DNA from: Hymenobacter sp. J193
GTDB lineage: Bacteria; Bacteroidota; Bacteroidia; Cytophagales; Hymenobacteraceae
Reading direction: 5' to 3'
NCBI RefSeq assembly: GCF_024700075.1
Contig: NZ_JAJONE010000001.1
Span: 930,001-994,000, forward strand
DNA length: 64,000 bases
Made by a program: the position numbers and the translations under genes. This document shows, piece by piece, positions 43,386-51,449 of the stretch. Each line of letters opens with the position of its first letter. Positions within the stretch are counted from its first letter, which is position 1. The notes under the pieces are model-generated. The model ran no database searches. It worked only from the letters and a program-made list of their open reading frames with translations, and was not told the origin of the DNA.

Positions 43386-43688
43386 ATGCAAATAAACCCA
43401 AGCCTGATTTTTGTAGTTGGCGTCCTTCTTACCTTAGCAATAGGACTTTTCTTTAGGTATACCCGACTTATTCCTGCCATCCTTGGGATAATAGGGTTTT
43501 CCGATGAACGTTCTTATTCAATAGGAAAAGTCGGCTATGCCTTCGCTTTTTCTACGGCTTGCATCAATGCACTGGGAGTATTTATCAGCTTCTGGGATTG
43601 GCAAGTAGCACTCTGGGTAGTAGTAGTTGCCGTAAATGTTTTGGCAGTGTTCTTTGCTGTTAGGCTTATGAAAACCCTGATTTCCTAA
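43386..43688 (+). CDS. Small membrane protein of unknown function
   Basis: 100 residues with three hydrophobic segments (about 6-24 FVVGVLLTLAIGLFF, 49-66, 74-93 VALWVVVVAVNVLAVFFAV). The loop between contains TRLIPAILGIIGFSDERSYSIGKVGYAF. No domain recognised. It starts 10 nt after the carboxylase stop and ends 15 nt before the M42 peptidase, so it may be the middle gene of an operon. Confidence 0.7.
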   Translation: MQINPSLIFVVGVLLTLAIGLFFRYTRLIPAILGIIGFSDERSYSIGKVGYAFAFSTACINALGVFISFWDWQVALWVVVVAVNVLAVFFAVRLMKTLIS

Positions 43689-43703
43689 TTTTTTGCAGGT
43701 CAT

Positions 43704-44774
43704 ATGCGTCCAGAAAGCTTCGATTTTCTTCAAAAATATCTGAACAACTCCTCTCCTACCGGCTTCGAGAAAGAAGGCCAGAAAATCTGGCTCGATTACC
43801 TCAAGCCCTACATCGACGACTACTTCGTGGATACTTACGGCACGGTGGTGGGCGTTATCAATCCCGAGGCCGAGTACAAAGTAGTGATTGAGGCTCACGC
43901 CGACGAAATCAGCTACTTTGTGAACTTCATTACGGAGTCCGGCTTTTTGTATCTGCGGCGAAATGGCGGATCTGACCCGCTGGTGGCCCCCAGCAAGCGG
44001 GTAAACATCCACACCAACAAGGGCATTGTGAAGGCGGTGTTCGGCTGGCCGGCCATTCACGTGCGCAAAACGGAGCAGGATAAAGCCCCTACCATCGAAA
44101 CCGTATTCCTGGACTGCGGCGCTTCCAGCAAGGAGGAAGTAGAGCAGATGGGCATTCATGTGGGCTCCGTCGTCACGTTCGAGGACGAATTCATGGTGCT
44201 CAACGACAAATTCTACGTGGGCCGGGCGCTGGACAACCGCGTAGGCGGCTTCATGATTGCCGAAGTAGCCCGCATGCTCAAGGAAAACGGCAAAAAACTG
44301 CCCTTCGGCCTCTACATCGTGAATGCGGTGCAGGAGGAAATTGGCCTGCGTGGGGCCGAGATGATTGCCCACCGCATCAACCCCGACGTGGCTATTATAA
44401 CCGACGTGACCCACGATACCCAGTCGCCGATGTACGAGAAGAAGACCTCCGGCGACATTTTCTGCGGCAAAGGCCCGGTAATTACCTATGGCCCCGCCGT
44501 CCAGAACAACCTGCGGGACCTCATCATTGAAACTGCCCAAAAGGCTGAAATTCCTTTCCAGCGCGCCGCCGCTACCCGCGCCACTGGCACCGATACCGAC
44601 GCTTTTGCTTACTCCGGCGCCGGCGTGGCCTCGGCCCTCATTTCGCTACCCCTCAAGTACATGCACACCACCGTCGAGACCGTACACAAGGACGACGTGG
44701 AGAGCGTAACCCAGCTTATTTACGAGACGCTCCTGCGCATTGAGGACAAGCACGATTTCCGCTACTTCAGCTAA
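43704..44774 (+). CDS. M42-family aminopeptidase
   Basis: 356 residues. Metal and catalytic motifs of the M42/M18 clan are in order: VVIEAHADEISYFV (His/Asp zinc ligands), FEDEFMVLNDKFYVGRALDNRVGGFMIAEV, VQEEIGLRGAE (Glu base), DVTHDTQSPMY and FCGKGPVITYGP. The C-terminal MHTTVETVHKDDVESV has the last ligand His. Dinuclear cytoplasmic enzymes of this group trim peptides from the N-terminus; some were mislabelled cellulases. Full length, all ligands present. Confidence 0.92.
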   Translation: MRPESFDFLQKYLNNSSPTGFEKEGQKIWLDYLKPYIDDYFVDTYGTVVGVINPEAEYKVVIEAHADEISYFVNFITESGFLYLRRNGGSDPLVAPSKRVNIHTNKGIVKAVFGWPAIHVRKTEQDKAPTIETVFLDCGASSKEEVEQMGIHVGSVVTFEDEFMVLNDKFYVGRALDNRVGGFMIAEVARMLKENGKKLPFGLYIVNAVQEEIGLRGAEMIAHRINPDVAIITDVTHDTQSPMYEKKTSGDIFCGKGPVITYGPAVQNNLRDLIIETAQKAEIPFQRAAATRATGTDTDAFAYSGAGVASALISLPLKYMHTTVETVHKDDVESVTQLIYETLLRIEDKHDFRYFS

Positions 44775-44829
44775 ACCACGGATTCAGTAGATTTCACGGA
44801 TTTCGTAGACGTTTTCACGCCAATCCTTT

Positions 44830-44867
44830 TAAACGAAGAGCCTCGCCCGGTGCGGGGCTTTTCGTTT
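44830..44867 (+). terminator. Terminator after the M42 peptidase
   Basis: AAACGAAGAGCC(T)CGC pairs with GCGGGGCTTTTCGTTT, with G-T pairs; loop CCGGT. Just before it, 44775-44820 carries a simple repeat (ACGGATTCAG, TTCACGGATTTCG). Confidence 0.65.
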
Positions 44868-44883
44868 GGCAACTATTTTTTCT

Positions 44884-45717
44884 ATGGAGACGAACAGAGC
44901 CGAGCCGGCTAAAAAATCCGATCAATCCGGGCGAATTCGTGGTTCCGTCGTTGACCAGATGAACCGGCGCGTGGAGTTGCCTTTTCCTCCGCAGCGGATA
45001 GTATCCTTGGTCCCATCTCAGACCGAGCTATTGTTTGACCTGGGCCTGGGCAACCGGATAGTTGGCGTGACGAAGTTTTGCCTCCACCCCGCCGAGGCCC
45101 GCAAGCAGGCCAAAGTCATTGGCGGCACCAAGAACTTCCACTTTGAAGCCATTGCTGTCCTTAAGCCCGATTTGATTATTGGCAACAAGGAAGAGAACTA
45201 CCAGACCGGTATCGAAGAGCTGGCTGCGCAATACCCCGTGTGGATGAGCGACATCAACTCCCTGCCTGATGCGTTGGACATGATTCGGCGCATTGGCCAA
45301 CTGGTGGAGCGCGAGGAGGCCGCGGCTACACTGGCCGCCAGTATTCAGACCTCTTTCGACGCCCTGCCACTGCCGAAGGAGCCACTATCAGCCGCGTATT
45401 TCATCTGGCGCAAGCCCTACATGGTGGCCGCCGCCGGTACGTTCATTGATGACATGCTGACGCGGGCGGGCTACCAGAACGTGTTCGGTGGCCTCACCCG
45501 CTACCCCGAAATTACGCCGGAACGGCTGCAGGCCGCCGCACCCCGTCAGATTCTGCTGTCCTCTGAGCCCTACCCTTTCGGTGAAAAGCATGTGGCCGAG
45601 TTTCAAGCCATCTGCCCCGAGGCTGAAATCCGCATTGTAGACGGGGAACTGTTCAGCTGGTATGGCAGTCGGCTGCAGCATTCAGCCGGCTATTTCCGCC
45701 AGTTGCGGGCCAGATAA
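44884..45717 (+). CDS. BtuF-like helical-backbone metal receptor, apparently cytosolic
   Basis: 277 residues. Two lobes of the periplasmic-binding type III fold linked by a long helix: ELPFPPQRIVSLVPSQTELLFDLGLGNRIVGVTKFCLHPAEARKQAKVIGGTKNFHFEAIAVLKPDLIIGNKEEN and, later, SAAYFIWRKPYMVAAAGTFIDDMLTRAGYQNVFGGLTRYPEI. Relatives bind cobalamin or haem-like ligands and feed BtuCD-type ABC importers. No signal peptide or lipobox precedes the domain (METNRAEPAKKSDQ is polar), and no permease is nearby. This is unlike true binding proteins. A cytosolic sensor or carrier role, or an unrecognised export route, is possible. The start may be an in-frame TTG at 44866. Confidence 0.85.
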   Translation: METNRAEPAKKSDQSGRIRGSVVDQMNRRVELPFPPQRIVSLVPSQTELLFDLGLGNRIVGVTKFCLHPAEARKQAKVIGGTKNFHFEAIAVLKPDLIIGNKEENYQTGIEELAAQYPVWMSDINSLPDALDMIRRIGQLVEREEAAATLAASIQTSFDALPLPKEPLSAAYFIWRKPYMVAAAGTFIDDMLTRAGYQNVFGGLTRYPEITPERLQAAAPRQILLSSEPYPFGEKHVAEFQAICPEAEIRIVDGELFSWYGSRLQHSAGYFRQLRAR

Positions 45718-45787
45718 GGGTGTTTGTAATCTACTATTTCTCAGCTACGCTCGGAATTAGACGCTCTCGGAAGACACCTACCTTTAC

Positions 45788-47062
45788 CTAAAATATCGGA
45801 GTCGGTGCAGAGTCCGTGGCGAAGCCGGTTTTTTCGAGTTCGCGCCAGAACTGCGGGTAAGACTTGCGCACCACCTGTGGCGCTTCGATGGTGAGCGGGC
45901 CGCGCAGGGCCAGAGGGGCAAATGCCATAGCCATGCGGTGGTCGTGGTAGGTGGCTACAGTTTGCCCAGCCACGCGGAAGTTTTCCGCCGATACCCAGAA
46001 CACGCCTTCGCCCGCATCAGTTAGTGCCCCGCCAAATTTGGCCAACTCGTTTTGCAGGGCCGCAATCCGGTCGGTTTCCTTGATGCGCAGGCTTTCCAAA
46101 CCTGTCATTTCAGCGGGCACACCGAGCGCGGCAGCTACTACGGCCACGGTCTGGGCCAGGTCGGGGCAGTCGGTAAAGTCCTGAGTGAGGCTAGCAGCCG
46201 GAGCAATCTGGGTGAGCCGGACGGTTTCATCAGCCAGAAACTCCGTCTGCACACCCAGCTTTTCCATAATGCCCACAATAGCTTGGTCACCCTGCCAGGA
46301 ATAGCGGCGCAACGTGGGCAGCGTGAGGTGAGAGCCGGCCGGTGCCAGGGCCACCATAGCATACCAGTAGCTGGCCGCCGACCAGTCGCCCTCCACGGTG
46401 TAGTCGGTGGGCTGATAGGGCTCCGGTCGTACCTCCAGCACCTCGCCCAAGTCGCGGCATTGGGCTCCGAAATGCCGCATCAGCGCCAGCGTCATGCGGA
46501 TATAGGGTCGGGAGCCCACTTTGCCCGTGAGCCAGATGCGCAGGCCGTGCGGCAGCGTGGGCCCCACCATCAGCAATGCCGAAATATATTGGCTGCTAAT
46601 GTCGCCGCGTACCGTCAGCTCCGTAAAGTCCGCTTCCTCAGTGGCAGGTTGAGGCGTGCGGCCCTGCAGACGTAGCGGCGGATAGCCTTCCTCCCCCAGA
46701 TACTCTATGCGGGCGCCCAGCTGCCGGAGAGCATCCACCAGCACCGCAATAGGCCGCTCGTGCATGCGGGCCGTGCCGCGCAGTTCGGTCTGCCGGCCCG
46801 TCATGGCCAGGTAGGCCGTCAGAAAGCGCATGACCGTGCCCGCATCCTCGGCGTCAAACGTAGCGGCGCCCTTTTCCTGCAGCAGGCGCTGCATCAGTTG
46901 GGTGTCGTTGGCATCAGACAGGTTAGCAAGCTGGCCGCCCTCGGCCAGGGCCTGAATAATGAGGGCGCGGTTGCTTTCACTTTTAGAAGCGGGCACCTGC
47001 GCCGTACCACGCAGCGGCCCCCCAGGCCAGATCAGAGAAACAGAAGCAGGTAAAGCAGTCAT
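45788..47062 (-). CDS. aroA: 3-phosphoshikimate 1-carboxyvinyltransferase (EPSP synthase)
   Basis: 424 residues. Family motifs: GTAQVPASKSESNRALIIQALAEGG (Lys and Ser of substrate site), DAEDAGTVMRFLTAYLA, RMHERPIAVLVDALRQLGA, DISSQYISALLMVGP, YTVEGDWSAASYWYAM, DFTDCPDLAQTVAVVAAALGVP, LRIKETDRIAALQNELAKFG, and YHDHRMAMAFAPLALRGP. It joins shikimate-3-phosphate and PEP in chorismate synthesis. ATG 47062 gives the conventional start. It lies 65 nt after aroB and is co-transcribed with it. Confidence 0.94.
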   Translation of the reverse strand: MTALPASVSLIWPGGPLRGTAQVPASKSESNRALIIQALAEGGQLANLSDANDTQLMQRLLQEKGAATFDAEDAGTVMRFLTAYLAMTGRQTELRGTARMHERPIAVLVDALRQLGARIEYLGEEGYPPLRLQGRTPQPATEEADFTELTVRGDISSQYISALLMVGPTLPHGLRIWLTGKVGSRPYIRMTLALMRHFGAQCRDLGEVLEVRPEPYQPTDYTVEGDWSAASYWYAMVALAPAGSHLTLPTLRRYSWQGDQAIVGIMEKLGVQTEFLADETVRLTQIAPAASLTQDFTDCPDLAQTVAVVAAALGVPAEMTGLESLRIKETDRIAALQNELAKFGGALTDAGEGVFWVSAENFRVAGQTVATYHDHRMAMAFAPLALRGPLTIEAPQVVRKSYPQFWRELEKTGFATDSAPTPIF

Positions 47063-47127
47063 GCGAAGGAAAACGCGCCGCCCGGAGCCAGCGCAGGTAA
47101 ATGGCAAAGACGAAAGTCGAAAAAGGG

Positions 47128-48171
47128 TTAGAGCCGGTGGTAGTAGCGGAGCGAATCGGCAATGTCGGTTAGCGTCACAGGCTGGTCGAACACGCCGTGG
47201 CCCAGACCTTCAAGCAGGGTGCAGTTGATAGTGGAGCCGGTATTTTTCTTGTCCTGAAGCGCAAATTCAGCAATGGCCTCGGTTTCCAGGGTAATGAACT
47301 GCACCTTCTCGAATACCGAAAACAAAAAGGTTTCCACCTGATCCAGCTCCTCAGCTGAAAGCAGGCCCCGGTGGTAGCTCAGCCAGGTTTCGCAGATCAT
47401 ACCGGCTGCTACGGCCTCGCCGTGCAGGATTTCGCGGCCCGGCTGCGTGAGCAGGTAGCTTTCCAGAGCGTGGCCCACGGTGTGCCCAAAGTTGAGCAGC
47501 TTGCGCAGGCCGCTTTCCAGCGGATCCTGGGCTACAATGCGCTGCTTTAGTGCCACCGATTCGCGGATAATCGGCGTCCAGTCTTCCGTGAAGATGCCCA
47601 GGCGGCGGTTGCGGGCAAACGCGTCAGCATCGGCAATAAGCCAGTGTTTTACTACCTCGGCGTAGCCGGCCTTGAGCTGGCGCGGCTCCAGGGTTTGCAG
47701 AAAGCGCGGCTCGATGCATACGGCCGCCGGCTCCTGAAACACGCCAATCTGATTTTTGAACCCCTGAAAATCGACGCCGGTTTTGCCACCCACGCTGGCA
47801 TCTACCTGGGCCAGCAGCGTGGTAGGCACCTGCACAAACCGGATACCGCGCTTGTACAAGGCCGCGCAAAAGCCGCCCAGGTCCGTCACTACCCCCCCGC
47901 CCAGGTTTACCAGCACGGCGTGCCGGTCAGTGTGCGCCTCGGTCAGCTGGCTCCATACGGCCTCGCAGGAAGTCAGGGTTTTGTACTCCTCACCGGCCGC
48001 CATTTCAATGACGTGGTGATTTTCGGGCAGGTAAGGCCGCAGTACGTCGTAGCACCAGCGCCGCGTGTTGGCATCCACCAGCACAAACACACGGCTCACA
48101 GCAGGCCGCGCCAACAGCGTCTGCAGGGCAGGCAAAGCTTCGGGACCAATGAAAATGGTTTCTTCGTTCAT
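47128..48171 (-). CDS. aroB: 3-dehydroquinate synthase
   Basis: 347 residues. NAD-binding and metal motifs: MAAGEEYKTLTSCEAVWSQL, VNLGGGVVTDLGGFCAALYKRGIRFVQVPTTLLAQVDASVGGKTGVDFQGFKNQIGVFQEP, FGHTVGHALESY and HGEAVAAGM (zinc His residues). It closes the carbocycle from DAHP in the shikimate pathway. ATG 48171 agrees with a good promoter 30 nt upstream. aroA follows on the same transcript. Confidence 0.94.
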   Translation of the reverse strand: MNEETIFIGPEALPALQTLLARPAVSRVFVLVDANTRRWCYDVLRPYLPENHHVIEMAAGEEYKTLTSCEAVWSQLTEAHTDRHAVLVNLGGGVVTDLGGFCAALYKRGIRFVQVPTTLLAQVDASVGGKTGVDFQGFKNQIGVFQEPAAVCIEPRFLQTLEPRQLKAGYAEVVKHWLIADADAFARNRRLGIFTEDWTPIIRESVALKQRIVAQDPLESGLRKLLNFGHTVGHALESYLLTQPGREILHGEAVAAGMICETWLSYHRGLLSAEELDQVETFLFSVFEKVQFITLETEAIAEFALQDKKNTGSTINCTLLEGLGHGVFDQPVTLTDIADSLRYYHRL

Positions 48172-48201
48172 CAGAATATTCACCCCGTAGCGGGTGCGCG
48201 G

Positions 48202-48231
48202 TAAAGGTACATGCTCCCGCTTCACGCCCAA
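48202..48231 (-). promoter_or_regulatory. Promoter of aroB-aroA
   Basis: Minus-strand TTG (48231-48229), 19-nt spacer, TACCTTTA (48209-48202), one base from the TAnnTTTG consensus, about 31 nt before the aroB ATG. It supports the shorter aroB start. Confidence 0.6.
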
Positions 48232-48295
48232 GTAGCTGGGCAGGGCTTGCTACAATGGCTAACGCATACAGGTCTGCAAAAAATGCTGCTCCAAG

Positions 48296-48325
48296 AAGCC
48301 TGAACCTCTTGCATCCAGGCTTTTT
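48296..48325 (+). terminator. Orphan terminator-like hairpin between divergent genes
   Basis: AAGCCTG (48296-48302), 12-nt loop, CCAGGCTTTTTC (48314-48325) on the plus strand, lying between divergent aroB and the proline dehydrogenase gene. No + strand gene precedes it, so it may end a short transcript or be a remnant. Together with 48172-48519 (347 nt without a gene) this region holds only the two promoters and this hairpin. Confidence 0.5.
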
Positions 48326-48463
48326 CTATTGTTGAACCGATACACGTGCCCAAAAGACACTATCCTCCCTCAAAAAGCAGATAGACGCCGCCTCGAACCA
48401 TTTCTGCAATGAATGGGATTATGGAGCCAACTATCCTACTAAGTTCGAAAGCGGTTTACCGGT

Positions 48464-48471
48464 TATCTTTG
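48464..48471 (+). promoter_or_regulatory. Bacteroidota -7 promoter element, proline dehydrogenase
   Basis: TATCTTTG, exact TAnnTTTG, 48 nt before the chosen ATG at 48520; it argues against a start upstream at 48409. Confidence 0.45.
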
Positions 48472-48519
48472 CTGCACCTTTGCATGGTCCACCCGACTTC
48501 GCTTAAAACGCCCGCCTGC

Positions 48520-49716
48520 ATGCCTTCCACCCAAGCTCTCCCCATTTCGTTCGACGATACGGCCGTGGCCTTCGCCTCCAAATCGGATGGCGACCTGCGC
48601 AAAATGTACGCGCTGTTTGCGGCTATGAACAATAATGTGCTGGTGAAAACGGGCGGCGGCCTGATGAAGACGGCGCTGAAATGGAGCTTGCCGGGCTCCA
48701 AATTCCTGATCAAGCACTCCATCTTCGAGCAGTTCTGCGGGGGCGAAACCATTCGGGAGTGTCTGCCCGTCATTCAGGAACTGGGCCGCTATCACATCGG
48801 CACCATCCTCGATTACTCGGTAGAAGGGGAAGGCGACGAAAAAAGCTTTGACCGCACCCGCGACGAAATCCTGGCTACTATTGAGCTGGCGCACCGCTCC
48901 TCGCACATTCCCTTTTCGGTATTCAAAGTCACGGGCGTAGCCGACAGCAGCATTCTGGAAAAGGTGCAGGCCGGTCAGGCGCTATCGGCCGATGAGCAGG
49001 CCCGCTACAGCCGCGCTCAGGCCCGCGTAGACGCTATCTGCGCCCAGGCCCACCGCTACGGGGTGCGGGTATTCGTGGATGCGGAGGAAAGCTGGTTTCA
49101 GGAAACCATCGACCAGCTTACCTACGGCATGATGGTCCGCTACAATAAAGAGTCGGCCATTGTCTGGAATACCTATCAGCTTTACCGCCACGACCGCCTT
49201 GACGCCATCAAGCAAGCCTATGCTACGGCTCTGCGGGAAGGCTACTTTCTGGGAGGCAAGCTGGTGCGTGGGGCTTACATGGAAAAGGAAGCGCGCGTAG
49301 CTTCCCAGCGCGGCTATACTAACCCCATCAACCCCACCAAAAACGCCACCGACGACCTGTATGACGAGGCCCTGCGCTACTGTGTGGAGCATGCCGACCG
49401 CATCAGCATCTGCGCCGGCACCCACAACGAAGCCAGCTCGCTGCTGCTCACCCAGCTTATGCAGCAACACAACCTGCAGCCCGATGACCAGCGGGTGTGG
49501 TTTGCGCAGCTTTATGGCATGAGTGACAACCTTACTTATAATCTGGCCAACGCCGGCTACAACACGGCCAAGTATGTGCCTTACGGCCCGGTAGAAGCCG
49601 TGATGCCCTACCTCCTGCGCCGCGCCGATGAGAATACGGCCATTTCCGGCCAGAGCAGCCGTGAGTTTCTGCTGATTCAGAAAGAGATGGCGCGCCGAAA
49701 GCGGCCACAGGCGTAG
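48520..49716 (+). CDS. Proline dehydrogenase family protein
   Basis: 398 residues. TIM-barrel PRODH motifs: CLPVIQELGRYHIGTILDYSVEG, FSVFKVTGVAD, YGVRVFVDAEESWFQETIDQL, IVWNTYQLYRHDRLDAIKQAY, LGGKLVRGAYMEKEARVASQRGYTNPINPTKNATDDLYDEALRYCVEHADRISICAGTHNE, YNTAKYVPYGPVEAVMPYLLRRADEN. FAD-dependent oxidation of proline to pyrroline-5-carboxylate, coupled to membrane quinone. It is the stand-alone form (not fused PutA). ATG 48520 follows a good promoter; longer frames begin upstream of it. Confidence 0.93.
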   Translation: MPSTQALPISFDDTAVAFASKSDGDLRKMYALFAAMNNNVLVKTGGGLMKTALKWSLPGSKFLIKHSIFEQFCGGETIRECLPVIQELGRYHIGTILDYSVEGEGDEKSFDRTRDEILATIELAHRSSHIPFSVFKVTGVADSSILEKVQAGQALSADEQARYSRAQARVDAICAQAHRYGVRVFVDAEESWFQETIDQLTYGMMVRYNKESAIVWNTYQLYRHDRLDAIKQAYATALREGYFLGGKLVRGAYMEKEARVASQRGYTNPINPTKNATDDLYDEALRYCVEHADRISICAGTHNEASSLLLTQLMQQHNLQPDDQRVWFAQLYGMSDNLTYNLANAGYNTAKYVPYGPVEAVMPYLLRRADENTAISGQSSREFLLIQKEMARRKRPQA

Positions 49717-49843
49717 CGTGCTGACGCTGCATGCATTCTAGCACTGAATTTGCCACTGCGGCAGCTCATAGCTGCTACAGTGGCTTTTTTTTGTACTTTC
49801 CGCATCCCATTCCCCTTACGTTGTCTCTTTTCCCCCTTTTTGT

Positions 49844-50212
49844 ATGAACGGCCGAGTACGCAGCCACTTAATCAAGTTTGCCCGCACCCAGGTAGGAACC
49901 ACTAGCTATTTGAACTTGGTGCAGGAGGCTGAGTTAGGATTCAACTTGGAAATTTCCCACGAAAAGTCGCGCCTGAACGAGATTCTGGCCGAAATTTCCG
50001 AAAGCGAATTTGTAGCCGGCCGCCCTTTGCTTAGCTGCTTGGTAAAGGTAAAAGGATCGAAAGGCCAGGGCGACCAGTTCTTCAAGCTCTGTGAGCGGCT
50101 GGGCCTGGGCGAATGGCGCACCCTGAAACAGGATGAAGCCTTCCTTACGAACCTGCGCCGACAATGCCGTGAATTCTGGCAGGATGAGGCTAATTATCAG
50201 CAATTCGCCTGA
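49844..50212 (+). CDS. Unknown 122-residue protein
   Basis: Soluble, helical and basic at the start (MNGRVRSHLIKFARTQVGTTSYLNLVQEAELGFNLE). Later parts read ISHEKSRLNEILAEISESEFVAGRPLLSCLVKVKGSKGQGDQFFKLCERLGLGEWRTLKQDEAFLTNLRRQCREFW. Homologues appear to be conserved in Bacteroidota as hypotheticals, from my recollection of the pattern (HEK..LN..L..I). No function can be assigned. Its leader (49780-49840) is pyrimidine-rich. It precedes a stress-type gene by 174 nt. Confidence 0.65.
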   Translation: MNGRVRSHLIKFARTQVGTTSYLNLVQEAELGFNLEISHEKSRLNEILAEISESEFVAGRPLLSCLVKVKGSKGQGDQFFKLCERLGLGEWRTLKQDEAFLTNLRRQCREFWQDEANYQQFA

Positions 50213-50386
50213 AAAACGCCTACCCTACCCAACATAATCATTCTAATAGAATTTAGGCATTTCTCTACTTCGTTTGTAACCTCCCGTTGAGGTAGGCCGT
50301 TAAGCTATTCGAATCCCACGTTGAGATTCGCCGGTGTTTAGGCACTGGTTCTCATCCCATTCAAGTACTCTTAACTCCCACTTCCC

Positions 50387-51196
50387 ATGAATACCAACGA
50401 ATCGAACAACCCCCAAAATACTGGTACTGGTTCAGGCTCTAACTACGGTACCGGCTCGGCTGGTACAGGCTATGGCTCCGGTGATCATACTACTTCGAGC
50501 GGCAACATAGGTAACTCCAGCACGGGCTCAGGTGCCGCTGGCGATGATTACAGCGCAACGGCCAAAGGTGCTGCAGTTGCTGGCACCGCCGGTGCAGTGG
50601 TAGGCCGTGGTGTTGATGCCGTACAAAATGCTACCGATGAAGCAGCTCACGCTGTAACCGGTCAGCCTTATCAGAACACTTCGGGTCCTCGTGTGCTGAC
50701 ATCTACTTTCCGTGACCGTGAAAGCGCTGAGCGGGCTTATACCTCTCTCTCCTCGCGTGGTTATTCCAAAGATGATGTGAACTTGCTCATGTCGGATGAT
50801 ACCCGCAAAACGCACTTTGGTGACCACACGCCTGACACTGACCTCGGTGACAAAGCTATGGAAGGTGCTGGCGTAGGCTCGGCCATTGGTGGTACTGCTG
50901 GTGCTGTCATCGGTGCTATTGCTGCCATTGGTACGTCGGTTGCTCTGCCAGGCCTGGGTCTGATTATTGCCGGTCCTATTGCTGCTGCGCTGGCTGGTGC
51001 CGGTGCCGGTGGTCTGACGGGTGGCCTGGTAGGCGCTCTGGTGGGCTCGGGTATTCCTGAGGACCGTGCCGCTGAATATGAAAGCGACATCAAGAATGGC
51101 GGTATCGTAATGGGTGTGAAACCCCGCAACGAGGAAGATGCTCGCTACTTCGAAAGTGAATTCCGTCGTCACAACGGTGACCGTATCTATAGCTAA
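50387..51196 (+). CDS. Glycine-zipper, YflT-domain stress-type protein
   Basis: 269 residues. A Gly/Ser/Thr/Asn-rich start (1-70), then a YflT-like general-stress domain (LTSTFRDRESAERAYTSLSSRGYSKDDVNLLMSDDTRK), a long glycine zipper (about 155-215: GAGVGSAIGGTAGAVIGAIAAIGTSVALPGLGLIIAGPIAAALAGAGAGGLTGGLVGALVGSGIPEDRA), and a final YESDIKNGGIVMGVKPRNEEDARYFESEFRRHNGDRIYS. Glycine-zipper regions commonly insert into membranes. It may help with stress tolerance. The gene is monocistronic, with a strong terminator and a 170-nt upstream region that includes a short CGAATC/GATTCG inverted repeat (50310-50330). Confidence 0.82.
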   Translation: MNTNESNNPQNTGTGSGSNYGTGSAGTGYGSGDHTTSSGNIGNSSTGSGAAGDDYSATAKGAAVAGTAGAVVGRGVDAVQNATDEAAHAVTGQPYQNTSGPRVLTSTFRDRESAERAYTSLSSRGYSKDDVNLLMSDDTRKTHFGDHTPDTDLGDKAMEGAGVGSAIGGTAGAVIGAIAAIGTSVALPGLGLIIAGPIAAALAGAGAGGLTGGLVGALVGSGIPEDRAAEYESDIKNGGIVMGVKPRNEEDARYFESEFRRHNGDRIYS

Positions 51197-51217
51197 GCTA
51201 TAGATTAATATTTCTTT

Positions 51218-51258
51218 GAACCGCCCCTCTCCTATCCGGAGAGGGGCGGTTCTTTTTG
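51218..51258 (+). terminator. Terminator of the stress-type gene
   Basis: GAACCGCCCCTCTCC, TATC, GGAGAGGGGCGGTTC then TTTTT; a 15-bp stem, the strongest in the window. Confidence 0.92.
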
Positions 51259-51415
51259 TCACCCAACTGGTCGGGTACCTGCAACCTCATTTTGATTGGT
51301 GTGGCCTATTACCCAGTAGCCGGGCACTTAAAGAAGTTGAAACCACGTTCTACTGCTACCCAGCCCAGGCATAAGTAACCTTCCGCTTGGGCTGCCTTTT
51401 GCGTACGCTTTTGCG

Positions 51416-51423
51416 TATATTTG
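51416..51423 (+). promoter_or_regulatory. Bacteroidota -7 promoter element, C-terminal protease
   Basis: TATATTTG, exact TAnnTTTG, 27 nt before the ATG at 51450. Confidence 0.45.
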
Positions 51424-51449
51424 TTTAGGACTCTTTACCCCTCGGATTC

